A stretch of DNA of 64,000 nucleotides. Source: Atopsyche davidsoni (Eukaryota; Arthropoda; Insecta; Trichoptera; Hydrobiosidae). A program made the position numbers and the translations under genes. The stretch is from assembly GCA_022113835.1 (NCBI GenBank), contig JAILWY010000023.1, positions 7,750,001 to 7,814,000 of the forward strand, written 5' to 3'. Shown one piece after another: positions 1 to 12,508 of the stretch. How positions within the stretch are numbered: the first letter of the stretch is position 1; every line of letters begins with the position of its first letter. Below the pieces are notes generated by a model that was not told the origin of the DNA, made no database searches, and worked only from the letters and a program-made list of their open reading frames with translations.

Positions 1-3000
1 GGATGAACGTGCAGAAAAGTAGATATTATCCCAATGAGCTTAGCTTCTTTGTCACATAAGTTCTCTGGGAGTGTAAGTTGAATAGACTTTTCCTGAGACA
101 TAATAGAATATCAATAATACTATTCATAATAAATATTTTCTTTTAAAATAGGTTTAGTAATGTGAGAAAATTATATGGACGAAAGTTCGTGAGTGAATAT
201 AAAATATTTAATTATAAAAATTTCTGAAAAATAGATTCAGCATATAAATATATATATATAATCATATTTATAAAAAGGAATATTTAAGTTTGAGGAAGTG
301 ATTTCTTGCTCTACAAAGTTTTTGTAAACAGGGATATCACTTTATGGTCAGGTGTAAAGGCATATTCAGATCTTTTTCTTGGCAAACTCACAAATCAATA
401 TATTCACTGTACATATATTTATAATTCAAAGTGTAAGTATCATTACCTGTTCATCTGAATCTGACTGCTTAGATATTGTTGAAGATTTATCTTCTGAATC
501 ATGTTTATGATCTGAGTCGCTCTTTTTATCATTCTGATTTTGATTCCAAATTTTCTCTTTAGCATTTAATTTTGCTTCCATAGCAAGAAGTTTCACAGAC
601 TCGGTGGCTTTAGCTCTTTTTGCTTCACTCAGTTGGGATTCCACAAGAGCGAGCCTTTCTCTTAATTGTGAAATATTTCTCGTTTTCAAGTCAATATCAC
701 TTTTTGTTTCAGATTTCAGTAAGTCAATTTCATTTTTGTAGGCTTCCAGTTGACACCTTAGACTCTGATTCTCTTCCTATAATAATACAAAACAATTTTA
801 GCATCTGTGTACCCTCTGAGGTGAACTTTACACTGAGTCTAACATTAAACTATTTTCAATTGGACGTAACCATGAAGAAATGAAATACTTTTTAGAATCA
901 TTAATTGATGACAAATTATTGTGAAAAGCTAATTTTGTAAATGGTTCAATTTTGTTTTACCTTATATACTATATAATGTATAATATTTAGGTATAATGTG
1001 TAAGTAAGAGTGGATACAACAGATCTAATAAAATTATTAATATACTGTTGATTATTTTTGACACATGAGATAACAAATTATTTTTTCCTAGTATAACCCA
1101 CTGGTTAATTATACCTCAAAAATAAATTTTAAGCTTTTCAAAATTATGTTTTTAAAATTGCATGTCAGAAATCAAATAAGAGCATTTATTTTCTTGGTTA
1201 AAAAAAATGTCTATTTTGGTGGGACAAATAGTGTTCATAATATTAATAGAGGTAGTGTGAATTACAAACCCTCAGTTGGGTATCACTGTCTGATCTCTTG
1301 GTCCTCTTCCGCAGACTGTGTGTGGTCTCACTCTCGTCCGTATCGCTGACGTCCATCTCATCAGCACCGCATGTCTCTTGCAGAAAATCCTCCAGTTGTA
1401 TGGTCCGAATTTCCTAAGACATTAGCAGAAGACATTAAACTTTGAATATGCTGTGTTAAATATTTGGAAATCTGAGTGAAATAATAACAGATCATACTCG
1501 TTAAAATGAAATGGCGAAGTAAGTCAAAAAGACAATAATTAAGATAACCAAATCATTTGAAATTGAAGTAGTCACTTAAAATAAATGCTGAGGACTTAAA
1601 GTTGTTATAGGAAAATAAATGACAAAGTATACATCACAGGCAAAACTTTTTATGAAAAAAATAAAAATATGTTAGCATTTCCAATAACCCTTTTAGTTCT
1701 TATCATTTCATCATTCAATGTACAGAATTAAATATAGTATTTTCATGCTGCCACAGAAAAAAACCACCATGTTTATCAATTTTCTCCTATAAAAAGGAAA
1801 ATATAATTATTTTAAATTAGTGTTTTGTAGAAACTATGTACAAATCTTGGGTAATGAGATAATAAAGATCATTCAGAGTTAAATGGTGAAGTTGAAATAA
1901 ATTAGAAAAATATTGAAAATCAATTTACTCTACTATAATAATATACACAATATTATGTTTTAGGTAACTAAAATGCTTCATTATTAACCTTCAACATATA
2001 AAGGAATTTATTAAAAATATATAACACAATTTAATATATGTACACTAATATATATATAGCAACATATACTTTGCAATATGTGAAGTTTTTATTTTTGCCA
2101 TAAATACCCTTGTCAGGAACTGTGTGCATTGAAATATTGTTACCTCATGTATAACTGGTAGGTAGAAGAAAAGCCAGGACGGTTAGAATTTCATTCATAA
2201 GCCTGTAGAAAATATTCTATTCATAAGTTAAATACACATACCACTAATTTCTACATTGAACATCAACAAATCAAATTAATACTAATACAAATAAAATGTT
2301 AGCACTCTCGCATACTTACATAAGTCAGTTCAAATAGTTTCAATTGTACAATTTTATCCTACCGAATCAATTGATAAATGAGTCATAATATGTATCACCT
2401 TTTCCTTTTCAAGACATGGCATTTTAATAATGGTGGAAAGGCTAGCTTCCTAAGGAGCAAAAGTTATTTCAAGCTATGTGAACATTTACAAATCAAGCAT
2501 GCTTTACCTTTAGAGTCAAACGTGGCCTGGCTGGGTCTAACGAATATACTATATTATATGTTTGCATGTTTTTTTAAGCATTGTTGATAAAATTGTGTTC
2601 TTGGTTGTTTATGCTGCATCACCGTTTTATTAATCTTCCAAACTTCTAACTCTCGTACTGAAGAAAATTTTCGAGGAAACATTTCCGTGAAAATTATTCA
2701 TTACGAGAGTTTAATTGTTAAATACATACATGTAAACACAAACATTATATATATATCATATATATATATTATGTAAATCATATATATATATATATATATA
2801 TACATATATATATACATATATATATATATATACATATATGTATATACATACATATATAATATATATATATATATACAAATATAATATATGTATATAATAT
2901 ATATATATATATACAAATATAATATATGTATATAATATATATATATATATATATACATATGTATATAATATATATATATATATATATACATATGTATATA

Positions 3001-6000
3001 ATATATATATATATATATATATACATACATATATTATATATATATACACATACATACATTATATGTATATAATATATATATATATACATACATATATTAT
3101 ATATATATACACATACATACATTATATATATATACACACCAACTTACCCTTTCTCCAATGATTAAATCATGAATTAATTGAATAAAAATAATACTATTGC
3201 CTATTTAAAACAAAAAATTACCTCATAAAGTTCTGTGAACATTTATTTAAAATCAAGTTATGTACCTGTAATTTAATTTAATGATTTAGATAAATTCCTC
3301 TCCTGGTTTGTGATGAAGCATGTAAAGTATATATTTTAGAGCTGATATATTGTAGATATTTTGGTCCATTTTTGGAACTCTGCAATTTCTCAAAATCAAA
3401 ATAGTTAAAAGTCACTAACCTGAACATGGACAAATCCAAAATTAATAATAACATGGGATCCATTGGTCGCAATAATAGTTGAAACACAAACTTTTTTTAG
3501 AAAACAGCAAACGGTAACTTCTAGTTAATTTATTACACAAGTGTGGAGTTTACCTGGACTTGCTCATGTTGAAGTTTTTTCCCTAGTGTCTTCGCTCAAT
3601 ATAAAAGACCTCTAATGATAAATACAATTTAAAATGTGTTTTAAAATGACCATTTATAAGAATTACAAGAGGTAACATTTTAATACACCCATAAATTGTA
3701 AGCTACACATCTTCCAGTGTGATCTTCATAATTATTTGTCAATTCATTATAGAAGTAAGCCTGAAATTTGCAAAGCTAACAATGAAGCACTATGTTACAA
3801 ACCTCATTACCCAATAATGTGTTTGATCCGCACTTATATATATCGAATACAGTAATTTTATGCTTAGAAACACTAAAGACAAACAAGAGACATCACATGC
3901 TCGAGTAATGCCTCTGTATTCTTAAGCACTGGAATGTTTACCTTGGAGGCTGAACTTACCGATGATTGCTTCTTCCACATGTCGATGTTTTTTCGTTGAG
4001 CTTTGGTGAAATGGTCCCAGACTTTCTTGTGAGAGGCTGCAGAGAATACCTTCTCCACCTGTGCGACTGCACCAAGGTCATAAGAAAGACAAAACATTGG
4101 GAAAAATTACTTATTAGAGATATGAAGGCTGGGACAGTCTCGCCTGATGCCCTCGGTCATCTCGGGCCTCAATCTCTGTAGTAAGCTGGCTGCCCTCCGT
4201 CTGCTCCGGTGTTCACCATTTGGTGGTTCAGCACTTACATTATGACAGCCGTTTGCAAATATTGTAGACAGCAACTCATGCTCTTATAACTAACAGGTTA
4301 TTTTAATCCCAGGCACCCACTCAAACATAATCATGTACGTAGGTGTGTAGATATTGCTGAGAATTAGTAATGTACAAAACAGAAAAAAAAAAAATGCCAA
4401 TGGCAATTGTCAATTTAAAAGCATGATCTTGCAGAATATTATTCTTAGAATATATATATAACTGAATAATCATAAGGAAAATTTTAGTATACAGATGTAT
4501 TAATATCTGGGAAATGTATACAAAAATACATTTATTAGTTTAAATTATTGTACTGAATAAAATGTTGAAAATAACAAAAAATATAGTATTTAAATAAAAT
4601 TTAAGAAAACATTAATAAAGTGAAAATAAGTTGTCAGTAGCATTACCTTAAATATTTTAAATAAATTAGCTAGTTGTTTATCTTAATAATATAGCAAGTA
4701 TAAATAATTTGAAAAAAAAATATATATAAGGAAACAAATATGTTCATTGAATATTAAAGTGTAGCTGTAATGAACCCTTCCCAGAAGAGCTGGCATTGCT
4801 TTAACAGTGATGCACAATATGTTTTATTAAGCATACAATTTATACCCTAATGGATTGTAGGTTCCCTTCTCTAAAAACTAATAAAAGATATCCTCTTTTT
4901 CAATAGTAGTATTTTCAGTCATAATATGCGAGTCTGATAGCAAAAAGTTAATTTAGGTCAGTCCATTTGAGCACTAAAACCAAGCCAATTAAAAATCAGC
5001 ACTGAATAAGGTCAGTGCTGATTTTTGGTTACTGCTAGTCAGTATGGATACTTTCAACCATTAAACTCCAGTCACTCTATTATGACATAAGTTTAGAGAA
5101 AGATTAAGAGCTTAACTTCTGTGGAAATCTCTGACCCAAGTCAGGTTTATTGGATATTTAGAGACAACCAGGGTCCTTGCAACCCTTGAGGCGTGAAGAT
5201 CCTTATACACAATTCTAATGCTCACACTACATTTCTCCCGTTTTATGAAACCAGACCTGAAGGAAGCAGCAAGTGCAGCTTCTGATACTCTCTCAAGGAA
5301 TGAGATCACTAGTCTTCTTGGTAAACCAAAATCCCCAAAAAGACACTTTATGGACTTCGCTGGAAGTCTACGAGTGACACACATCCATTTATGATGTATA
5401 TTTATATGAGACATTTGAATCCTGAAAGGACGGTCAACTCTACAATCCATTTGAATGGATTGCGAGCTGCAAATACTAAGCAATGTGTTAAAGATTTACT
5501 TTTTGGGAAATTAGACATATGTAAAAGACCAGAAACTAAAAATATAGTGCAATTCTTCATCAATTAACTGTATAACATTCAGCTATTGAACATGCAAAAA
5601 TTTGTGGCAGTCTAGTCATTAAAGTCTGCTATTATTTTAAGTATGGTATTAATGCAAACCTCATATGTGGTTGGACATTCCTGGCATTACGACACAATCT
5701 AATAAAACAAATATGATATTGTGCATCACTGTTACATACCAATACATAATATTAAAAAAATCTAAGCATATGAAGATGAAACATATTGGAAGATTACACA
5801 TTTTACCATTTCACTAGACTTTGTGGTGGGATAGTTGCCGCATCCAAATTAGCAGTTACGAGACAGCATTACTTTCCAATTCCACTCTAATTTGAGTTGT
5901 GTTACTTACCGAAATCAAAAAAGATCAACAGACAGCACATCTGATTTTTGATATGAGGACAATATTCCTTTTATATTTTTGTACCGACTTCCACAAAAGT

Positions 6001-7947
6001 GTGCTCTTTTTTTTTAGAAAAGAAACTGTTATGGGATTTTTTGTAGAGTACTATTAACTCTTCTTTTAAAAAACAACAACTTACATTGAGTGAGAATCCC
6101 CTGCATTTTTACTTTCGTTTCATCTTTAACACGTTGTAGTTCTTCCTCATACGTAGTCTTTTCGTTCAGAAGCCTACGGACATGGGAGTTGGTACTTTGG
6201 ATCATGGAATAGAATACATTCACATTTCTTTTGCTGCAATCACCCCTTTCCAGCCAAGCAATGACCACCTGTGAAAAAAAAATCCCATTTAAATAAGATA
6301 AAATACTATTTACCAACTATGAATCACAGTATGAAAAGATTTCTTGTGGGATAACTGAAATATCTAACCTGAACGGCTTGATTGAAGTTTTCATCCTGTT
6401 TGATCTTTTCACATATTGCTGTAGCTTCATGGTCAGTGTAGTGGTGGATAGGCGGTGGGGACTTAGGACGCATCTTTACTGCCATGCGATCACGGTGTCG
6501 CACCTCACGCTGCATAGCCCTTTGTTTGCATTCCCACTCATGCTGGTCGTCTCGTGCTTGTGCATAGTCAACATGCAGTCGCCCACAGTTGGCTGCATCC
6601 ATCTTATTGTCGATGCGAATTCGATAGCCTGATAGGAACACTGCACCATCAACTGCTTCTTCGTAAGCAAACCTCACATGACAGAAATTTTTCTTGGATA
6701 GGCGGAGGGAAATAATCTCACCGCACTTTTCAAACACTTCAGTTAGTATCTCCTCGGTAATATTTTCTGGGAGACCTCCGATGAACACAGTCCGGCAGCC
6801 AGGGGGCCGTTCTCGAGTGGTAGGTGGGGCTGAGCTGGGGTACGGTGGCACAAGGGAGCATGACTTGAACTGGATAACTTCTTTTACCCCCCCCACCTGT
6901 ACGGCCATACCCATAATACCACTGATGGACATGTCAGTACTAGGCATTTGCATGGCATCGTCCCCAGTCATACCTACCATGCCTATACCAGTGGTCATGG
7001 GTAACTGCATGCCTGGTATTGTAGTCTCAGGCATAGCACTGGGTTCCAACTGCGGTTGCATCATGGGATACATGAGAGCAGGGTCCATCATCATTCCTCC
7101 CATACTAGCTTGCATGCCATGGGGCAGACCACCCACCATGCCCATGTTATTCATCATCCCTCCACTGTACATGCTTGCCATGCCCATTCCTCCCAACATC
7201 AAACCTGAAAAAAATTAAGGTTTAGGTTTATTTAATACTAGGATTTTACCACATTAGATATTTTCTAATAACTATTTTTTTTCTTAATTTCGAACTGACT
7301 TCAGTTTTAGTATTAACATGATAAATATATTGGACTTTTATCATAAATGATATTTACCCGGTTGACCTGGGTGGTTGAGCCCATTGGAAGATTGGCTGGG
7401 CATGTTTTCCTCAGCTGGAGTGTCACCTTTATTCATAGAATTGTTACGTTCAATGTCTTTAATTTTATTTATACAGAGTCCAGGGCGAATACGGTCATGG
7501 CGGTCACGCTTATTGTCCAATTCCTTATGACCAAGACCTCTTCCTCTACGATTAATGTCCCGTTCATCGGAACGTTTTCGACCGCAGAGTTGCAGCCTCT
7601 CATTATTTGACATCTGGTTGCTTATTAAGTCACCGCCATCAGTGCCCCTGTTCTGTTGAGTCTCGTGATTGGAGCTCATTAAAGGAATATTTTTGTTCAT
7701 GTTGAACTCTAGAGGAGTATCATTCATAGCAGCCATCATCATTCCGGGATTCATATTAAAGTTATGATGCATACCGTCGTAACCTTGGTTCATCATTTGC
7801 ATTCCAGGCACTGGAAATGAATGAAAACGTATATGTAGAATTTTTAAATTAAGTCAATATAAGTACTTTTGCAATCATAAACTTACTCATCGGTGGCGGA
7901 GGCGCAGGTGGTAAGGGGTTAGGATTATTCCCAAAACTGTACGACAT
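1..7947 (-). CDS. ENOX-family protein (ecto-NOX disulfide-thiol exchanger like, RRM), 3' end missing
   Basis: Eight exons join with matching phases and GT-AG borders: 7947-7887, 7810-7358, 7204-6369, 6268-6085, 4066-3960, 1413-1270, 776-447 and 92-1 (continues off the window). They give about 735 residues plus a missing C-terminus, longer than I recall for vertebrate ENOX1/2 (about 610-640). The start [11 protein letters not shown] is the only upstream ATG in frame. Residues 20-300 are low-complexity, rich in Met, Gly, Asn and Pro. An RRM spans about 310-380, with RNP2 VFIGGL and RNP1 KNFCHVRF. Next come the ENOX-typical segments [28 protein letters not shown] and [15 protein letters not shown]. 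An acidic stretch ([10 protein letters not shown]) and a charged coiled coil (exon 7) follow. Exon 8 holds [12 protein letters not shown], which matches the ENOX C-terminal region. Vertebrate members are cell-surface hydroquinone oxidases with disulfide-thiol exchange activity; the insect role is not established here. The largest introns (2.0 and 2.5 kb) hold only repeats and a hairpin. The ENOX family call is secure; ENOX1 versus ENOX2 cannot be decided. Confidence 0.93.
2740..3137. repeat. Compound (TA)n / (TATACA)n microsatellite in ENOX intron
   Basis: About 400 bp of alternating TA tracts broken by ACA and ATG interruptions, arranged as higher-order units of roughly 60 bp. It lies in the 2.5-kb intron between ENOX exons 5 and 6. 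The apparent Tyr-Ile open frames here are artefacts of the repeat. Confidence 0.95.
4991..5026. other. Perfect 15-bp stem-loop in ENOX intron
   Basis: Arms 4991-5005 and 5012-5026 are perfectly complementary (15 bp) around a 6-base loop. It lies in the 2.0-kb intron between exons 4 and 5. It is short for a miRNA precursor and no function is assigned. The rest of this intron shows only AT-rich sequence and one unconvincing open frame on the minus strand at 5112-5483. Confidence 0.6.
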
Positions 7948-8881
7948 TTTTCTAAATTGTAACCTAGTTTTCATCAATTGCACATAGAGTTTAACGAAAA
8001 ACTCCCCCCAGTTATAAATTAACTAGGAGGCTATAGAACAGAGCAATAAATACGAATGATTTACTCTGTGATTACTACTTTGTGACAATTGTAAATTATG
8101 ATGGCCGACGCCATTGTTTGTAATACAAATTGATTAACCGTATGCAGTAAATACTTGGGAGTATTGTAACGAACGATCATACGAAGGGCAATGTGAAAAA
8201 AATAAAATAATTGATACCGTACAGAACGACCGGCAGGTCACCTGTATGTTGATATATTTTCTAGATATATATGTATAAGTGCCAAAAATATTTCAATTCA
8301 CACTCGCAAGAGACAGATGGCACTTACAATGAACAATTCTGTGCTGTCAACTCTAAAAAGTTAACACGAAGGCTGATTTTTTTTATTCTGTATTAGTATC
8401 ACAGATTTGATTATCATTAGAGATTAAGATGTAACATTATTAATTTTTTTTGTTTATCGTTTATGAGGCTCACTTTTGTAAATAAAAATAATATTGTAGA
8501 CAAGGGTTTGTTGCAGTTTTTACAATGTTATTAATGTGTAATGATTTAAACTCACCGCCTAGATTTTTTTGAAATGCAGTTTTCTAGGATTAAAAGGTAA
8601 ATTAATAACACTATTTGTTTATTTAACATAAAAATCATAGGATAAATATTTAATACGAATTTTAATATTAGGCAACACCGGCAGTACTGAGTACCATGAC
8701 CTCGGACATAGACAAAAGAAAACAATACTTTATTAAGCACTGACAGGAGAGAGGTTATTACAGACGGAACTTTAGTTTTAAAAGATGTTCCTGATACTAA
8801 AAAGTATCTTATAATTCTTTTAACTATTCTAACGTGGCTGGGAATATTGGTTTATTGAATAAATTGGAACAAAAATCAAAT
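7948..8881. promoter_or_regulatory. Divergent intergenic region between ENOX and DPH1
   Basis: The 934 bp between the two start codons must contain both 5' UTRs and promoters, unless either gene has an upstream non-coding exon. No clear TATA box is placed correctly for either gene. A shared, housekeeping-type bidirectional promoter is inferred from the head-to-head arrangement only. Confidence 0.5.
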
Positions 8882-10204
8882 ATGTCTGAGGAAAAATCTT
8901 CAGTGGTTATTGTTCGAGCAAAAGCAGAAAGAAAGGTTTTCAAAGCTCCTATAAAATCCATAAATAAAATACCCGATGAGATAACAAAAAATGAGCGACT
9001 CAATGCTGCATGTGCAGTTTTACCTCAAAATTATAGTTTTGAAATTCACAAAACAATATGGAGAATTAAACAACTAAATGCTAAAATGGTAGCATTGCAA
9101 ATGCCAGAAGGTATCTTAGACTATATTATTATTTTAGTGTTAATAATTTGAATTATTTTTTAGAATTATTATTAATTTTATGAATATTGGTCCTTAGGCT
9201 TGCTCATGTTTGCGACTACATTATGTGACATAATTGAAACTTTTACTGATGCTGAAACAGTAATCATGGGAGATGTTACTTATGGAGCTTGCTGTGTAGA
9301 TGATTATACTGCTAAAGCTCTGGGAGTGGACTTGCTAGTTCACTACGGACATTCTTGCCTGATTCCAATCGACCAGACGTCTGGGATAAAGCTTTTATAC
9401 ATATTCGTGGACATTAAAATCGATGTTTTGCATTTTATTGAAACCTTGAAATTAAATTTTCCTCATGTGACAACTAGGCTAGGCTTAGTGAGCACCATAC
9501 AGTTTGTGAGTACCTTGCATACTGTGGCTGTAGAGTTAAGAAAACTCGGTTATACTGTGAATGTTCCTCAATGTAAACCTTTATCGCCCGGAGAGATATT
9601 AGGATGCACCGCTCCTAGCATGACTTGCTCTGATATTGTGATTTATTTAGGCGATGGTCGCTTTCATTTAGAGGCAGCCATGATCGCCAATCCGAACCTC
9701 AGGGCTTTTCGATATGATCCTTATGAAAAGAAAATGACAGAAGAATTTTATGAACATGATTTAATGAAAAAAAATAGAAAAGATGCCATTGATATTTCAA
9801 AAAAAGCTGGAACATTTGGATTGATTCTTGGAACTCTCGGCAGACAAGGGAGTACCAAAGTCTTGGAAAATTTACAATCTCAGTTGACATCGCGCAAGTC
9901 AATAATTATCTTGCTCTCGGAGATTTTTCCAGATAAATTGAAACTTATAACAGGAATTGACAGTTTTGTACAAGTTGCCTGTCCTAGATTATCTATAGAT
10001 TGGGGGAAATCTTTTGACAAACCACTGTTGACTCCTTACGAACTTGCTGTATGCCTTGGTGATTCAGAGTGGAAATCTGATCAGGAAGGTGAAAATTATC
10101 CCATGGACTATTATTCCTCCACGAGTCTTGGTCCATGGACTCCTAACTATAAATCTGAAACAAAAGAGGCTGAGAAAACTTGTTGTGGGAAATGCCAAAA
10201 ATAA
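8882..10204 (+). CDS. DPH1: Diphthamide biosynthesis protein 1 (2-(3-amino-3-carboxypropyl)histidine synthase subunit 1)
   Basis: Two exons, 8882-9110 and 9198-10204, are split by an 87-bp GT-AG intron (phase 1, codon GGC) and encode 411 residues; human DPH1 is about 440. With DPH2, the protein moves the 3-amino-3-carboxypropyl group of SAM to a histidine of elongation factor 2, the first diphthamide step, in the cytoplasm. Family signatures run in order: [12 protein letters not shown] near residue 101, [66 protein letters not shown] and SLGPWT. The three cysteines expected to hold the non-classical 4Fe-4S cluster (in GACC, LGCT and ACPR) are all present. The start MSEEKSS is the first ATG in frame; an upstream in-frame GTG at 8834 is ignored. 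The C-terminal CCGKCQK tail follows the conserved region. No disabling change is seen. Confidence 0.97.
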
Positions 10205-10277
10205 AAACAAATACATTTGAATTGATGTGTTTTATTTTTATTTGTTCTAAGAATCATTTTATTAAACAATACTATAC

Positions 10278-10283
10278 AATAAA
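10278..10283 (+). promoter_or_regulatory. Polyadenylation signal of DPH1
   Basis: A canonical AATAAA lies about 75 bp after the DPH1 stop codon and is the first good hexamer downstream. Confidence 0.6.
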
Positions 10284-10393
10284 AATGTAATCTTAGTATA
10301 ATATATATAATGATAAAAGTAACTTTTGTATTCTGTCTTGACTTTGAGTTTTTTATATTTTTTGCGTGACTAGTTTCGACCTAATAGACTAGG

Positions 10394-10464
10394 ATAAATG
10401 GTGCTCGCCGCCCGACTGGCATCCTGAAATGTGCTCTTGGGTACAAAAAGGTTGGGGACCCCTG
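10394..10464 (+). mobile_element. Solo terminal fragment of hAT-like element
   Basis: The 71 bp ending in GGTTGGGGACCCCTG matches the right end of the element at 39983-41063, including the shared GCCGCCCG and CTTGGGT blocks. The 7-bp GACTAGG occurs on both sides (10387-10393 and 10465-10471), like a target-site duplication around a shortened copy. Confidence 0.7.
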
Positions 10465-11139
10465 GACTAGGTCATCATCGGATGCATAACTAATCTTAGT
10501 TTTATTCATTACAATAGTAGTTTTCATAGATGACCTATTTTGCGGATTTCACAAAAATAACTGCCATCAACAAGTAACAGTAAACAAGTAATGATGATGA
10601 ATGATAGTTTATATAAATTTCTATTATATTTGAGTTTTTTAATATACATAAAAAATAGTATAGGTGTCACAAAAATATAATTCTCTTACACAAGGGCCCG
10701 TTAAGAAGTTAAAAAATTGTGATAATAATAATACATTTACATTTTTCACAACCAATGGAGTGTCCTGACTTCATAGGCAAGATGAGCATGTGAAAAATGT
10801 TAAGAACTAGTAATAATTAAAAGAAATCAAAGGACTTGAGTGAAACATTTACAAAAAATGGTTTTGGTGTTTATCAGTGATGTACTTGGTTTGGGATATT
10901 CAATTAATTATAAAGTTATTATTCGTTTTTTGCCATCAATTATACTGGGTTCATGGTTATCTTCAGAGATCATACAATCAATCACAAAAATTTAACATGA
11001 ATCGTATGAATTTCAATTCAAGCACAGTTTTCATGTACTACAATTAAAGAAAATCAAGTAGGTTAATTATTTTGTGGACTAAATAACACTGAAGCCTAAA
11101 TATTGTCTGACTTTGACAAAAGTTTTGGTTAGGTTAGGT
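10465..11139. other. Gene-free AT-rich spacer
   Basis: No open frame with recognisable content is seen between the two hAT-like ends. The sequence is AT-rich and shows no tandem structure. Confidence 0.6.
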
Positions 11140-11285
11140 CAGGGGTCCCCAACCTTTTTGTACCCAAGAGTACATTTCAGAATGCTGGTAGGGCGGCGGG
11201 CACCATTTATTTTTTCAAGGTATGTTTCTGCTCCGCTCCCGAAAGTAGTAGCAAAGCCAGCTAAAAAAAAAAAGGTATATTTTTA

Positions 11286-12181
11286 GGTGCGCTACTAAGT
11301 TTTTGGCTTTCACACATAGATGGCGCTAACGACGCTAGACAATTCTAAACTTGTGTTGTTTTATAGACATCAGTCATCAATAAGCTACCAACACATTTCG
11401 CAACGCAAACTTTTATTGTAACATTGAAGATGTCGAGTTTTGTGCCAAAAAAACAGCATTTGCGGAAAGTTTTGCTTTTCTGTTTTAACTCGAAGAAAAA
11501 ATCCGGCTGAAGTACGTCGCTTTCTTGAGTAGGCCTATGGAAAACATGCACCATCGAAAACTACTTGTGAAAATTGGTTTAAATGCTTCAAAAGTGGCGA
11601 TTTCGACACTAAGGACGCCAATCTGAAAGCGATATTGGATGAAGATGATACGCAAACACAACATCAACTTGCGGAGGCATTAAACGTGTCTCGCCAAGAT
11701 ATTTTTAAACGTTCACATACCATGGGAAAAAATCAAACGGAAGGAGAATGGGTTCTGCATGAGTTGACTGAGAGACAGATGGAAAATCAAAGAACCACTT
11801 CCGAATTTTTTCACGTAAGAAAGAGTTTCCTGACACATGAAATGGAATCTGCTACCGCATCTGCCCCTTCCGATTTTTATTTGTTCCGGTCGATGGCGCA
11901 TGGATTGGCTGGGCTACACTTGGCCAATTTCGAAAAAGTGGAAAATTGGATGGATGAATGGTTTCGGTCCGACGCGTCGTTTTATCATCACGGTATTCGT
12001 GTAAAAATAAACATTTTTTCTTGTCCCGCCACAAAAGCAAAAGACAAAGAGAAGAGGTATTTGTGTACTGCCAGAGAGATGGCAAAAATGTGACAATACT
12101 TTGAATAAACCATTTTTTTGTATTTCTTTTAAATTATACACTTTTCATTGATAAAAACAGCCGGAAACCTAGTGGCACGCC
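11286..12181 (+). mobile_element. Internally deleted mariner element nested in hAT-like copy
   Basis: The ends GGTGCGCTACTAAG... and ...CTAGTGGCACGCC are imperfect inverted repeats of about 28 bp, flanked by TA at 11284-11285 and 12182-12183. The length of 896 bp compares with about 1.3 kb for full mariners. The interior encodes a broken mauritiana-type (Mos1-like) transposase. Confidence 0.85.
11430..12106 (+). pseudogene. Mariner transposase relic, catalytic core deleted
   Basis: The reading frame starts with ATG at 11430 (MSSFVPKKQHLRKVL) and carries the N-terminal helix-turn-helix region: FKSGDFDTKD, LDEDDTQTQHQLAEALNVS and WVLHELTERQME. After RKSFLTH it jumps to SAPSDFYLFRSMAHGLAG, so the segment with the first two catalytic aspartates is missing while the third (APSD) remains. 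At least one frameshift lies between 11490 and 11640, and another near the C-terminus. It cannot encode an active enzyme. Resemblance is to the mauritiana subfamily as recalled, not searched. Confidence 0.85.
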
Positions 12182-12508
12182 TAGTTGGACTAAATGGAAA
12201 TGGAAAAAATACTCCAAAATATTCCAAAAGTATAATTATAAAATATGAAAATTATTTTTTATGTTTTTATGTTAAATACATAAGTAGTAGTAAATTGAAA
12301 ATTCTGGTAATTGGGTCGAATTGGGGCAAATATGTAACGAATAATTATTTTTAATAGCAATTTTAAAATGTACATTTATAGCTAAAAATGTCAAACAACA
12401 GGTTAGAATACGAAAAATATATTGCACCAATAGAAAAAGTATAATCCCAAATGTTAAATGCATTCCTTATTCTAAAGGTATTTTTTTTAATTTCTAATAA
12501 ATTTTCTA

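Larger units (their letters stand above)
11140..12475 (-). mobile_element. Inverted hAT-like non-autonomous element, split by mariner
   Basis: It starts with CAGGGGTCCCCAACC, the inverted counterpart of the right end at 41063. On the far side of the nested mariner, 12230-12440 matches the reverse complement of about 40690-40900 over long blocks (for example around 12300-12390). The distal end is not visible: homology fades near 12475, where a different inverted repeat begins. No transposase of its own is seen. The hAT assignment rests on the terminal sequence type. Confidence 0.72.

Noticed and set aside
2701..3137. Several minus-strand open frames of Tyr/Ile repeats
   Set aside because: They are translations of the TA microsatellite.
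5112..5483. 123-residue minus-strand open frame in ENOX intron
   Set aside because: No motif recognised and no splice logic linking it to ENOX. Could be an old repeat.
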